A stretch of DNA of 16,605 nucleotides from Chloroflexota bacterium (GCA_022561955.1 JADFQF010000005.1:1-16605); one strand, 5' to 3'. Counted from the first letter of the stretch, positions 1 through 7,545 are shown. Translations and numbers: made by a program. The notes: generated by a model from the letters alone, not told the origin.

Positions 1-546
1 TAGTTTCTAAGTGGCATGAACAAGGTTGAATGGCAAAAAGAAACAAAAAAGCGGAAGAGTTGGTTTTTCGTAGCATTGGCAGTCCAAATTAGTGATTAAT
101 CCCAATTGAGTTGATTTTTCAGCTTGAAGTATGAACTATAGAGAAAATTATTGCTAAACACATGAGTAAAATATATGAGGGCAACATCCGATTATTTCTG
201 ATAAATAAATGAGTCTGTAAAATTTCTTAAAATGTTTTTTTATATTTTCCTTGACTTTTCTTTTTCATTTCTGTAACATATTACTAACATAAATTTCAGG
301 GCTGAACGGGATCTAACCCCAATTTGCTGCTACTTTTGAATAGTTCCTGGGGTGGAACTTGATGTTACACAATAGTATTGATTTGAATCAAGAAGGTATA
401 ATCAAACAATTGAAACTTATCTACTTGTTTAAGATCACGAATATCGGGTTGAATAAAACTTAAAATGTTATTAAAAAGTAATAAAGTATAGCCAAGCGAA
501 AATTGTAAGAACATAATTTGAATGGCTATAGTTGGATAAAACAACA
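1..546. other. AT-rich non-coding leader region
   Basis: No convincing gene is visible here on either strand. The stretch is rich in A and T, with long T and A runs around 230-265 and 460-490, and the short frames in it look like chance. It lies upstream of the secreted-protein gene that starts at 547. It holds one possible promoter (251-279, listed separately) and a 6-bp inverted repeat (ACCCCA / TGGGGT near 316-355) of unknown meaning. Its composition differs strongly from everything to the right of about 2180, which supports a separate origin for this end of the window. Confidence 0.6.
251..279 (+). promoter_or_regulatory. possible sigma70-like promoter
   Basis: TTGACT at 251-256 and TAACAT at 274-279 are separated by exactly 17 bases. 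The match to TTGACA/TATAAT is fair, but the region is AT-rich, so chance matches are common. If this piece is from a Bacteroidota-like organism, the usual promoter there is different (TTG and TAnnTTTG boxes), which lowers confidence. It would leave a leader of about 260 bases before the ATG at 547. Confidence 0.2.
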
Positions 547-2457
547 ATGAAAATATCATTTAAAGTCAATGCAGCAAGTTTAATTCTGTTAGTATTTATT
601 GCCTCAACAGATTTAACAGCACAAACCTGGAATTTCACAAATTCAGTGGAAGGGTGGATTGCTAGAAACAATACAACGCTTGAGCATAGTTCAGATAATG
701 GCGGCCAGTTAGTCATGCGTACTTATGGTAGTGATCCGGGTATGTACATAAATTTATCCCTTTCGGCAGCAGGTTACAACAGAGTGAAGATGAGGGTTGC
801 TACTTTTTGCTCAGATAATGACAGTCAAATATTTTTTAAGAGATCGGGATCATCTTCTACATTTATAGGGCAGAGAATTAAGTTAACTGTTCCAAATGCT
901 TACGCTACTTATGAATTTGATATGAGCAATGATCCAAATTGGTTTGGTACAATTACACAAATAAGAATTGATCCTTCTGATAATTGTGGAAGTTCATCGA
1001 ATTCCGGCTTTATAGCTTTCAATTGGATTCAAATTTATTACGTTGATATTACGGTGACCAAACCCAACGGTGGTGAGACCTGGCAGAAGGGTAGTCAGCA
1101 GACCATCACCTGGAACAGCGCCAGTGTCAGCGGCAATGTACATATCCAGTGGTATAAGGGTGGGATCTCCCCGAGCAATGCCTTGCAGAACGTAACCGGT
1201 TCCACCGCCAATGACGGCAGTTACAGCACCACCGTGCCAACAAGCTTCGCTGCCGGAAACGATTATAAGATCGGCATCAGTGATGTGAACACGGGAGCCA
1301 TTTTCGATTTCAGCAACAACTTCTTCACCATACAGTCACCTACCCCGCCGCCTCCGACGTTGACCTATCCACCCAATGGGGTCACATTAAACGATGACAC
1401 GCCTGATCTGGCATGGAGTGCCGGTGGAAGTGTAAACTACTTTCAGGTACAGATTGATGACAATTCTAATTTCTCCAGCCCCATTGTTAATGAAAGCAAC
1501 TGGCAAACCTTGAATTACACCCCTTCGCCGCTCTCGGATGACACCTACTACTGGCGGGTGCGTTCGCATGGAACGAACGGACTTTGGTCAGATTGGGCAG
1601 ATAGGTATTTCATCATCGATACGCCTCCGCCTCCCACGTTAACGGTATTCCCCTCAAGCCGTTCGGTGAGTAGCAGTTCCGGTTCGACAACGTTCAGCAT
1701 CAGCTCCAATGTCGGCTGGACTGCGTCCGATAATGTCAGCTGGCTTAGCGTGAGTCCGACCAGTGGGAACGGCAATGGCACATTGACGGCAACCTACTCA
1801 AGTAATAGTTCTTCCAGTTCTCGAACTGCAACCATCACCATCACCGGTAGTGGCATCACACGAACGGTGACTGTAATCCAGGATGGTACTACGCTACCCG
1901 ACTTCATTGTATCAAGTGTCAACGCACCATCATCAGCTGCTCCGGGACAATCCATCAGTGTCACCGTTAGTATCCAGAACATCGGAAGTGGGTCTGGAAA
2001 TCCAGGCAGGGTCGAAATCAGGCTTTCCACAAACTCAAACATAACCTCAGGCGACCCACTCCTCCTCGGATACACCGAAACCGCAACCCTGGGTTCCAAT
2101 ACCGGCGTCACCGTCACCAAAACCGTCACTATTCCAGCAAACGCGGCCACCACGACACAATGGGTCGGCGTCATCGTCGATGCCAATGAGGCGCACAGGC
2201 TGGGGATGGTGAACAAGGTCACACCGCCCGATGAGCTCATGGAGACTACCATGGACCTCGCCCAGCGGCTCGCCAACGGACCGACCTACTCGATGGCGCT
2301 CATCAAGCGTCTCATCCACAGGTCGCTGCACACCGATCTGGCCGAGAGCCTACGTTTGGCGGGACCGGCGCAGGTCATCGCTCGGAGCACCGAGGACCAC
2401 AGGGAGGGCGTCCGGGCCTTCGTGGAGAAGCGAGAGCCCGCATATAAAGGGCGTTAG
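547..2457 (+). CDS. chimeric frame: secreted BACON/CARDB multidomain protein fused to enoyl-CoA hydratase tail
   Basis: This is one open frame of 636 codons from ATG 547; an in-frame TTG at 532 is a weaker start. Residues 1-25 form a signal peptide (charged MKISFK start, hydrophobic core, cleavage near LTAQ). Residues 27-166 are a beta-rich, carbohydrate-binding-like region. Residues 167-263 resemble the Kre9/Ser-Thr-rich surface module (TKPNGGETW...TITWNS). Residues 268-357 are Fn3-like with a proline linker, 363-447 are BACON-like (VGWTASDNVSWLSVSP), and 450 to about 547 are CARDB. From about residue 545 to the end the protein is instead the C-terminal third of an enoyl-CoA hydratase (EAHRLGMVNKV...EKREPAYKGR). 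A secreted adhesion-type protein ending in part of a cytoplasmic CoA enzyme makes no functional sense. I infer that the real protein continued past CARDB, probably to a sorting domain, and is truncated here. The role of the secreted part is unknown, perhaps surface binding of polysaccharide. Confidence 0.6.
   Translation: MKISFKVNAASLILLVFIASTDLTAQTWNFTNSVEGWIARNNTTLEHSSDNGGQLVMRTYGSDPGMYINLSLSAAGYNRVKMRVATFCSDNDSQIFFKRSGSSSTFIGQRIKLTVPNAYATYEFDMSNDPNWFGTITQIRIDPSDNCGSSSNSGFIAFNWIQIYYVDITVTKPNGGETWQKGSQQTITWNSASVSGNVHIQWYKGGISPSNALQNVTGSTANDGSYSTTVPTSFAAGNDYKIGISDVNTGAIFDFSNNFFTIQSPTPPPPTLTYPPNGVTLNDDTPDLAWSAGGSVNYFQVQIDDNSNFSSPIVNESNWQTLNYTPSPLSDDTYYWRVRSHGTNGLWSDWADRYFIIDTPPPPTLTVFPSSRSVSSSSGSTTFSISSNVGWTASDNVSWLSVSPTSGNGNGTLTATYSSNSSSSSRTATITITGSGITRTVTVIQDGTTLPDFIVSSVNAPSSAAPGQSISVTVSIQNIGSGSGNPGRVEIRLSTNSNITSGDPLLLGYTETATLGSNTGVTVTKTVTIPANAATTTQWVGVIVDANEAHRLGMVNKVTPPDELMETTMDLAQRLANGPTYSMALIKRLIHRSLHTDLAESLRLAGPAQVIARSTEDHREGVRAFVEKREPAYKGR
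2174..2193. other. probable chimeric junction
   Basis: Left of this point the frame encodes the last strand of a CARDB domain (WVGVIVDAN). Right of it the frame encodes the enoyl-CoA hydratase segment that normally reads as D-A-x-E-A-x-x-x-G-[LM]-V-N. The bases encoding VDANEA (2176-2193) fit both families, so the two pieces share a short stretch of similarity where they meet. This is the pattern expected of a misassembly across a short overlap, or less likely of a real illegitimate recombination event. Confidence 0.75.
2182..2457 (+). pseudogene. enoyl-CoA hydratase/isomerase, C-terminal fragment
   Basis: About 90 residues of the C-terminal part of a crotonase-fold enzyme, in frame with the secreted protein upstream. 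Visible landmarks are AHRLGMVNKV, the A-helix region (LAQRLANGPTYSMALIKRLIH), and the end ST-ED-EGVRAFVEKREPAYKGR, which closely parallels the end of the complete crotonase at 4522-5337 (REKRQPVFKGR). The N-terminal two thirds, with the oxyanion-hole loops, are absent. The stop is TAG at 2455-2457. In its home genome this gene probably lay directly upstream of the small gene at 2481, since only 23 bases separate them. Confidence 0.85.
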
Positions 2458-2480
2458 GGCAGAATGGGGGAGGGGCGTTT

Positions 2481-2741
2481 ATGACCACGAAAAGAGCCGT
2501 GCCGCTTGAGACCTATCCCAACGAGATGGAGGCGCTCATGACGGCGCAGCTCCTGGAGTCCATCGGCATAGGAGCCTTCGTCAAGCCGATGGGGGGAGGA
2601 TACGGGGCCCTGGGCGTAACGCAGTTCATTCATCACAGGGTCTACGTCCAGGAGAGGGATGTTGACGAGGCCCGCAAGATGCTGGACGACATCGTAGTCG
2701 ATGCCGAGGGTGATGCAACGGCCGAGGAGACTACCGCCTAG
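2481..2741 (+). CDS. DUF2007-like small protein
   Basis: An 86-residue protein that resembles the DUF2007 'putative signal transducing protein' family. It has an N-terminal TYPNEMEALMTAQLLESIGIGAFV segment (a strand, then a helix scanning a pair of chains), a glycine-rich turn (PMGGGYGALG), and a strand-helix end (HHRVYVQERDVDEARKMLDDI). The family's biochemical role is not established. The start is ATG 2481 with a strong ribosome site (GGGGAGGGG at 2467-2475). It sits 23 bases after the hydratase fragment, so the two were probably co-transcribed. Its stop overlaps the stop of the convergent hydrolase gene by 11 bases. Confidence 0.7.
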   Translation: MTTKRAVPLETYPNEMEALMTAQLLESIGIGAFVKPMGGGYGALGVTQFIHHRVYVQERDVDEARKMLDDIVVDAEGDATAEETTA

Positions 2742-3564
2742 CGTTTTCCAGGAACCACCGGACCGTTATCTCGAATGCCTCGGGCAATTCCTGGTAGATC
2801 CAGTGCCCGGCTCCCTCGAGCTCCGCCAATCGTGATCCCGGCACCGCCTCCCGCATCCTTACGGCGACCTCGTGATTGAGCAGCTCGCTCTGCCTTCCCC
2901 TGACGATCAGGGTCGGGCAAGAAAGCCTTTTCAGGTCATCCCAGAGGTCCGGCCTCTCATAAGCCGGCAGCATCGCGGGGTCTCTCTTCCATATTCTACG
3001 GCCATCTCCAAGCGGCCTCGTCATCCATTCGGCCTGATGCACAAGCATCTCGTCCGTCGAGTTAGGCTGTCGCTCTCTGAGGCGTTCGACGACGTCGTCC
3101 AGAGAGTCCCACTCATCGGACTCGTTGGCGTAGCTGGCGAACATGCCTCCGGACGTCGGATTGACCGCGTCGGGGTCGATGTCCACGATGACCAGGGACT
3201 CTATCGCCTCGGGCCGGTTGGCCGCATAGCTGAAGGCGTAGCGCGCCCCGGCGGAGTGGCCGATGAGAACGATTTTTTGCAGCCTCAGCTCGTCGATGAG
3301 ACACTCCAGGTCTGACACATAGTCCGAGAACCCGTAGCGACCGGGGCCCGCCCACTCGCTCTCGCCGTGTCCCCGGTTGTCCAGGGCCAGGACCCTGTGA
3401 TTGACGCTCAGCCCCTCGGCAAAGAAGTCCCAGGAGCGGGCGCAGTCCTGGATGCCGTGGAGGAGCACCATCGGCTGGGCGCCGGCATTACCCCAGTCGA
3501 GGTAATGGACCCGAACGCCGCCGGCACTGATATAGCTGTCTGCCGGCGTATTTGGCTCTGTCAT
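2731..3564 (-). CDS. alpha/beta hydrolase
   Basis: A 277-residue single-domain alpha/beta-fold hydrolase, the normal size for the family. The oxyanion-side motif HGIQDCARSW is at 36-45, the nucleophile elbow GHSAG at 102-106 with Ser104, and the histidine at 254 lies in EGAGHWIYQELPE. At the usual acid position (RGRQSxLL) there is Glu227 where most relatives have Asp. The long insertion at 140-205 forms the cap. It likely cleaves an ester, lactone or C-C bond of a small molecule; the substrate cannot be read. There is no signal peptide, so it is cytoplasmic. It is last in the five-gene operon, 9 bases after the amidase gene, with AGAGG before ATG 3564. Possible alternatives are an epoxide hydrolase or a dehalogenase, but I see nothing diagnostic. 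Confidence 0.85.
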   Translation of the reverse strand: MTEPNTPADSYISAGGVRVHYLDWGNAGAQPMVLLHGIQDCARSWDFFAEGLSVNHRVLALDNRGHGESEWAGPGRYGFSDYVSDLECLIDELRLQKIVLIGHSAGARYAFSYAANRPEAIESLVIVDIDPDAVNPTSGGMFASYANESDEWDSLDDVVERLRERQPNSTDEMLVHQAEWMTRPLGDGRRIWKRDPAMLPAYERPDLWDDLKRLSCPTLIVRGRQSELLNHEVAVRMREAVPGSRLAELEGAGHWIYQELPEAFEITVRWFLENARR

Positions 3565-3573
3565 TCGCGCCTC

Positions 3574-4512
3574 TTAGGCGGAGGCCGCGCCCGGGAGGTA
3601 TCTCTTGGGGAACTTGGCGACGACCGAGTAGAGAATGTCCACCATGTTGGCGAGCCTGACGCGAGCTACCTGTGAGCAGAGCTGATAGGCCGTTAACCTT
3701 TCGATGCCGTAGTCGGCTTCCAGCCACATGACGAGGTCGAAAAAGGCGATGCGCGCGGCGTCCTCCATTGGGCGGGCGCTGCCGATGGACATGATGTAGT
3801 CCTCGGAAATGACACGGGGAGTAGAGATCGCCTTGCCCTTGATCAGGTCGACCGTGAAAGACCCTCTCGTCGGTATCTCCGTCGCGACTCCACAGACCTC
3901 GCCGTCGCCCTGGGCCGCGTGACCGTCGCCAACGAACAGCAGCGCGCCGGGCACGTTCACGGGAAGCTGGATCGTGTTCCCAGGACAGACGTCGGCGGCG
4001 TCCATGTTACCGCCGTGAAAGCCCGGGGCCAGCGATGATATCGCCTCCACCTCCGGCGCCGTCCCAATGGTGCCGTAGAAGGGCTCGTAGGGATATGGCG
4101 GGATGTCCAAGTCCTCGGAGAAGGTTATCTCTCCGTCCTTGATGGGGTGGAGCATCACCCGTGCCGGGAGAGGCGGGTTCAGGGTTCGAGTGAATACCGT
4201 GCCGCATAGCCCGCCAAACTCGGGGATGAGAGCGCTGACGCCGTAGTCGCGGGTCGTCTCGATGGAGTTGATCGCGAGGCTCAGCGTGTCGCCCTTCTCG
4301 GCGCCCTCGACGTAGATGGGCCCGGTGAGGGGATTGACGTAGGGCAGGGTAATCAGCTTGGTGATGTCCGCGTCGGGTGAGTCGATCTTGTTCTCGAAGG
4401 CGTCCAGGGTCTCGACGATGAAGGTCTCCCCAGGCTTTACGGTAGCGATGGGTTCGGCATAAGGCCCGATGACGTACGAGAAAGTTCCCGGCGAGTTCTT
4501 GATGGTCTGCAT
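3574..4512 (-). CDS. acetamidase/formamidase family protein
   Basis: A 312-residue protein of the FmdA/AmdA family, which hydrolyses short amides such as formamide or acetamide to ammonia and the acid. Family signatures seen are VKPGETFIVETLDAF (26-40), NPLTGPIYVEGAEKGDTL (60-77), the PGFHGGNMD segment (163-171) and GDGHAAQGDGEVCG (195-208), the metal- and substrate-binding core. It is cytoplasmic, with no signal peptide. The start is ATG 4512, with only a weak ribosome site (GAG about 8 bases upstream). It lies 9 bases after the upstream crotonase stop, so translation may be coupled. In this operon it may act on an amide intermediate rather than on free formamide; that is inference. Confidence 0.9.
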   Translation of the reverse strand: MQTIKNSPGTFSYVIGPYAEPIATVKPGETFIVETLDAFENKIDSPDADITKLITLPYVNPLTGPIYVEGAEKGDTLSLAINSIETTRDYGVSALIPEFGGLCGTVFTRTLNPPLPARVMLHPIKDGEITFSEDLDIPPYPYEPFYGTIGTAPEVEAISSLAPGFHGGNMDAADVCPGNTIQLPVNVPGALLFVGDGHAAQGDGEVCGVATEIPTRGSFTVDLIKGKAISTPRVISEDYIMSIGSARPMEDAARIAFFDLVMWLEADYGIERLTAYQLCSQVARVRLANMVDILYSVVAKFPKRYLPGAASA

Positions 4513-4521
4513 CGTAGTGGC

Positions 4522-5337
4522 TCAGCGCCCCTTGAATACGGGTTGGCGCTTCTCGCGAAAGGCGACTCGGCCCTCGTTGGCATCCTCGCTCTGTCGGGCC
4601 TGGTGCTGGGCCTGGCGCATCTCCTCGATGTCCGCCGCGCTGAGTGCGGAGCCCTCTACTCGACGGCTGACCAGAGTGTTCACGATTCTCTTGTGGCCCT
4701 TTAACGATAGCGGCGCCGCGGTTGCGAACTCCTCGGCAAGCCCGTAAACGGCGGCTTCCAGGTCGTCGGGGCCAACTACCTCGTTGACGAGTCCCATATC
4801 CAGCGCGCGCCTTGCGTCGACCCTTCGGCCCGAGCAGAACAGCTCCTTGGTGAAGGAAGGCCCGATGAGGTCCACGAAGACCTGTATGCGTTCGAAGTCG
4901 TATATGATGCCGAGCCTGGATGGAGGAATGCCCAGGCTGGAGCCCTCGGCCGCGATTCGCATATCGCACTCGGTCGCCAACGCAAGCCCGCCGCCCACGC
5001 AGAATCCCTGGATCATGGCTACGACGGGAAACGGTGCGTCGAATATGGCGTCGCGGGAGGTGCGCCGCGGCCATTGCATCGAGGGGTCCTTGTCCTCATC
5101 CAGCGAGGGCCCCGAGGCCGAGTAGTCCCGCTTCAGGTCATCGCCGGCAGAGAAGGCCATGTCGCCCTGTCCGCGAATGACGAGGCACCTGATTTTGCCC
5201 TCGTCGGCCATGCGGTCGATGTTGCTCACGAGACCGGCATGAATCTCCGGATTCAGGGCGTTGCGCTTTTCCGGCCGATTGATTATGAAGGTGGCTATGT
5301 AGCCCTTCTCGTCGACGAGAAAGTAGTCATCGCTCAT
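4522..5337 (-). CDS. enoyl-CoA hydratase/isomerase (crotonase) family protein
   Basis: A 271-residue crotonase-fold protein of normal length. The two oxyanion-hole loops are present: AFSAGDDL (61-68) and GFCVGGGLAL (111-120). Where hydratases have the first catalytic Glu (FGxPE) this protein reads GIPPSRLG (136-143), and the second Glu is also not evident. Instead it has LGIIYDFERI around Tyr146, which recalls the methylmalonyl-CoA decarboxylase branch (GVPYNLVGI), whose Tyr is catalytic. A decarboxylase or other non-hydratase reaction on a CoA ester is therefore plausible. The start is ATG 5337, 14 bases after the CoA-transferase stop, with AGGGG upstream. It is the third gene of the operon. 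Confidence 0.88.
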   Translation of the reverse strand: MSDDYFLVDEKGYIATFIINRPEKRNALNPEIHAGLVSNIDRMADEGKIRCLVIRGQGDMAFSAGDDLKRDYSASGPSLDEDKDPSMQWPRRTSRDAIFDAPFPVVAMIQGFCVGGGLALATECDMRIAAEGSSLGIPPSRLGIIYDFERIQVFVDLIGPSFTKELFCSGRRVDARRALDMGLVNEVVGPDDLEAAVYGLAEEFATAAPLSLKGHKRIVNTLVSRRVEGSALSAADIEEMRQAQHQARQSEDANEGRVAFREKRQPVFKGR

Positions 5338-5351
5338 TTATTGGTTCGCCC

Positions 5352-6551
5352 CTAGTTGACGGCTACGACATCCTTGTCCACGAGTGCCTGAATCTGGTCG
5401 TCGCTATATTCGAGGATGTCCGACAGTATCTCTTTCGTGTGCTGGCCTATGGTCGGAGTTGGATTGACGACCATTGGCGTTCGACCGAACTTGATCGACT
5501 TGCCGGTGACCCACATCGTGCCGGCAACGGGGTCCGGGATCTCCATCATGATCTCTCGCTCGTGTAAGTGCTCCTCTTTCGCCGCCTGCGCGACCGTATT
5601 TACCGGAGCGCAGGGTATGTCAAGGCTCGCGAGATGGTCGACGGCCTCCTTCGTGGTCCGCGTTATGTACCATGCAGAGAGTCCCTCTTCGAGGGCTTCA
5701 TGGTTTTCGGAGCGCGTGGCCCTCGTCTCAAACCTCGGGTCTTCCAGCCACTCAGGCTTCTCCAGCGCCTCGCAGACGCGAATCCACATCGCCTCGTTGG
5801 TCGCGGCCATGATTACCCAGCCGTCGCTGGTCTTGTAGGTTCCGCCGGTGCCCCGGCCGTTGCCCTCCCTGGGCGTCACATACTCGTTTCCGAGATAGGC
5901 CGAGATGGGAATCTCGTTCACTGTGAAGCCCGTGTCCGCAAGGCAGACGTCGATGGTCTGGCCCTGGCCCGATATGTCACGCTCGCGCAGCGCGGCGAGG
6001 GCGCCTATGGTCGCGTGCAGGGCCGTAATTCGGTCGATCAGCGGGAAGAACGTCCGTATCGGAGGGCCGTCGGCGAAGCCGGTCTGGGACATCAGGCCGC
6101 CCATGGCCTGACCGATGGGGTCGAATCCCACCCTGTCTTTCAGCGGTCCGTACTGGCCGTACGCCGAGATGTTCAGCATGATGATGCGGGGGTTGATCTC
6201 TTTGAGCTTGTCGTAACCGAATCCCATGATCTCGATCGTGCCCGGGCGGAAGTTTTGAAGCAGGAAGTCGGAGACCTTGACCAGGTCCCGTAATAGCTCC
6301 TTACCCTCGTCCGTGCGCAGATTTATCGCCAGGCTCTTCTTACCGCTGTTGTACTGTACCCAGTAGGCGCTCTGTCCACGAACGGTGGGGCCGTTCTTGC
6401 GGCTCTCGTCTCCCGTAAGGGCCTCGACCTTAATCACCTCCGCCCCCATACGGGCGAACATCAGGGCGCACCTCGGGCCCGCCTGGTAGCGTCCCAGGTC
6501 AAGCAGGCGAAGGCCTTCCAGGGGAGCGCTTACGTGATTATTGTTAGTCAT
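5352..6551 (-). CDS. CaiB/BaiF (family III) CoA-transferase
   Basis: A 399-residue family III CoA-transferase, which moves CoA between acids through an aspartyl anhydride/thioester intermediate. It shows the typical start PLEGLRLLDLGRYQAGP (10-26), MGAEVIKVEALTGDESR (35-51) and NSGKKSLAINL (68-78). The probable catalytic residue is Asp144 in GFDPIGQAMGGLMSQTG, followed by GQGQTIDVCLAD (195-206). The C-terminal half has the usual small domain. The start is ATG 6551 with a strong GGAGGT ribosome site that overlaps the end of the upstream crotonase gene. It is second in the operon and most likely activates the acid that feeds the two crotonases. Family III members also include racemases such as alpha-methylacyl-CoA racemase, which cannot be excluded. 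Confidence 0.92.
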   Translation of the reverse strand: MTNNNHVSAPLEGLRLLDLGRYQAGPRCALMFARMGAEVIKVEALTGDESRKNGPTVRGQSAYWVQYNSGKKSLAINLRTDEGKELLRDLVKVSDFLLQNFRPGTIEIMGFGYDKLKEINPRIIMLNISAYGQYGPLKDRVGFDPIGQAMGGLMSQTGFADGPPIRTFFPLIDRITALHATIGALAALRERDISGQGQTIDVCLADTGFTVNEIPISAYLGNEYVTPREGNGRGTGGTYKTSDGWVIMAATNEAMWIRVCEALEKPEWLEDPRFETRATRSENHEALEEGLSAWYITRTTKEAVDHLASLDIPCAPVNTVAQAAKEEHLHEREIMMEIPDPVAGTMWVTGKSIKFGRTPMVVNPTPTIGQHTKEILSDILEYSDDQIQALVDKDVVAVN

Positions 6552-6556
6552 CCAGT

Positions 6557-7315
6557 TTACCTCCGGCCCTTCCTATCGAGAAATTCTTTGAAGCCCTCTT
6601 CCACGGACGTCGGGGCTAGTTTGCCGCTGCGGGCTTCCTGCTCTTCGTCATACGCAGTACGCCAGGAAAGACCGACGTCGTTCATTAAGATTTCCTTGAT
6701 GCCCTGCACCATGCGTGGGTCGTTGGCCGCTATCTGACGCCCGACTTCGATCGCCTTTGGCATGACCTGATCGGGTTCGACCAGATGGTTCAACAACCCA
6801 ATGCGGTACGCCTCGTCGGCTTCCACGACCCTTGCCGTGAAGAGCAGCTCCTTGGCGATGGGCCAGCCGACCTGCATGGGGAGGCTCCAGGTGGAGTTCA
6901 CCCTTCCATACGACGCGGCCAGGAACTTGAAGCTGGTCCTCTCACACCCGACCCGAATGTCGAAGCTCGAAGCCATGACGGCTCCGCCTCCGTATGCAAG
7001 GCCGTTGATCGCACCTATGGTTGGCTTCGTGCAAGCCGCGATATGCCAGGCGTGCTCCGCGCGGCGTGGGTCGGGCGGAGGCGGGTTTTCCGCGTCACGG
7101 ACCTGCTCGTGTATGTCGGCGCCCGCGGAAAAGGCGCGTTCGCCTGTGCCCGTGAATACAATCGCTTTGACCTGGTCGTCCGCCTCAAATTCTGAGATGG
7201 CGGCGTCGACCTCTCGATAGAGGTTCTTGCTCAAGGCGTTGAGCACGTTCGGGCGGTTCAGCCGGATGATGCCGACCCCTTCGTCTATTTCAACTACGAT
7301 GTCCTGGTAAGTCAA
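6557..7315 (-). CDS. enoyl-CoA hydratase/isomerase (crotonase) family protein
   Basis: A 252-residue crotonase-fold protein. The frame is open to an ATG at 7414, but I place the start at TTG 7315. It has AGGAG 11 bases upstream, it begins directly at the family's first strand (TYQDIVVEIDEGVGIIRLNRP), and the predicted transcription start (about 7411) falls beside the 7414 ATG. Oxyanion loops are AFSAGADI (61-68) and GLAYGGGAVM (105-114). The region that carries the hydratase glutamates reads FKFLAASYGRVNSTWSLP (129-146), with no Glu at either position, so simple hydration is doubtful. It is the first gene of the operon, with 5 bases to the CoA-transferase gene. Confidence 0.85.
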   Translation of the reverse strand: MTYQDIVVEIDEGVGIIRLNRPNVLNALSKNLYREVDAAISEFEADDQVKAIVFTGTGERAFSAGADIHEQVRDAENPPPPDPRRAEHAWHIAACTKPTIGAINGLAYGGGAVMASSFDIRVGCERTSFKFLAASYGRVNSTWSLPMQVGWPIAKELLFTARVVEADEAYRIGLLNHLVEPDQVMPKAIEVGRQIAANDPRMVQGIKEILMNDVGLSWRTAYDEEQEARSGKLAPTSVEEGFKEFLDRKGRR

Positions 7316-7417
7316 CGAAGCATTTTCTCCTAAATTGCTCTTGTGGACCCTCTCGAAAATCCGGGGGCGGCAACTCCCGCGAGTGGCCACGCCGCCGCTG
7401 GACGGCCCTTTCACGGG

Positions 7418-7446
7418 AGTATAATGCAGGCCAATTGCTCAGTCAA
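7418..7446 (-). promoter_or_regulatory. sigma70-type promoter of the five-gene catabolic operon
   Basis: On the minus strand TTGACT (7446-7441) and TATACT (7423-7418) are separated by exactly 17 bases. Each hexamer differs from consensus at one position. Transcription would begin near 7411, giving a 5' leader of about 96 bases before the TTG start at 7315. The leader is GC-rich in its middle part (around 7360-7405). No other good promoter is seen inside the operon, so this one probably drives all five genes. Confidence 0.7.
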
Positions 7447-7460
7447 ACATAGCGATTGAA

Positions 7461-7481
7461 TCGAATACTCCGTTGATTCGA
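7461..7481. promoter_or_regulatory. inverted repeat between divergent genes
   Basis: TCGAAT (7461-7466) and ATTCGA (7476-7481) form a 6-bp inverted repeat with a 9-base spacer, just upstream of the operon promoter and upstream of the response-regulator gene. The size would suit a dimeric regulator's operator, but the arms are short and no matching second site was found. This is a low-confidence suggestion only. Confidence 0.2.
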
Positions 7482-7545
7482 AATGAATGTAAGTCCAGTA
7501 TGTTGTTATGTTCCTCTACAGACGGTTTACATCTATTCTATAGCT

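Noticed and set aside
1794..2276. A 160-residue minus-strand frame opposite the CARDB region.
   Set aside because: It is a shadow of the plus-strand gene: valine-rich repetitive composition and no start signal. It also crosses the suspected join.
4007..5074. A 355-residue minus-strand frame across the crotonase and amidase genes.
   Set aside because: It is an arginine/glycine-rich out-of-frame shadow of two clear family genes on the same strand.
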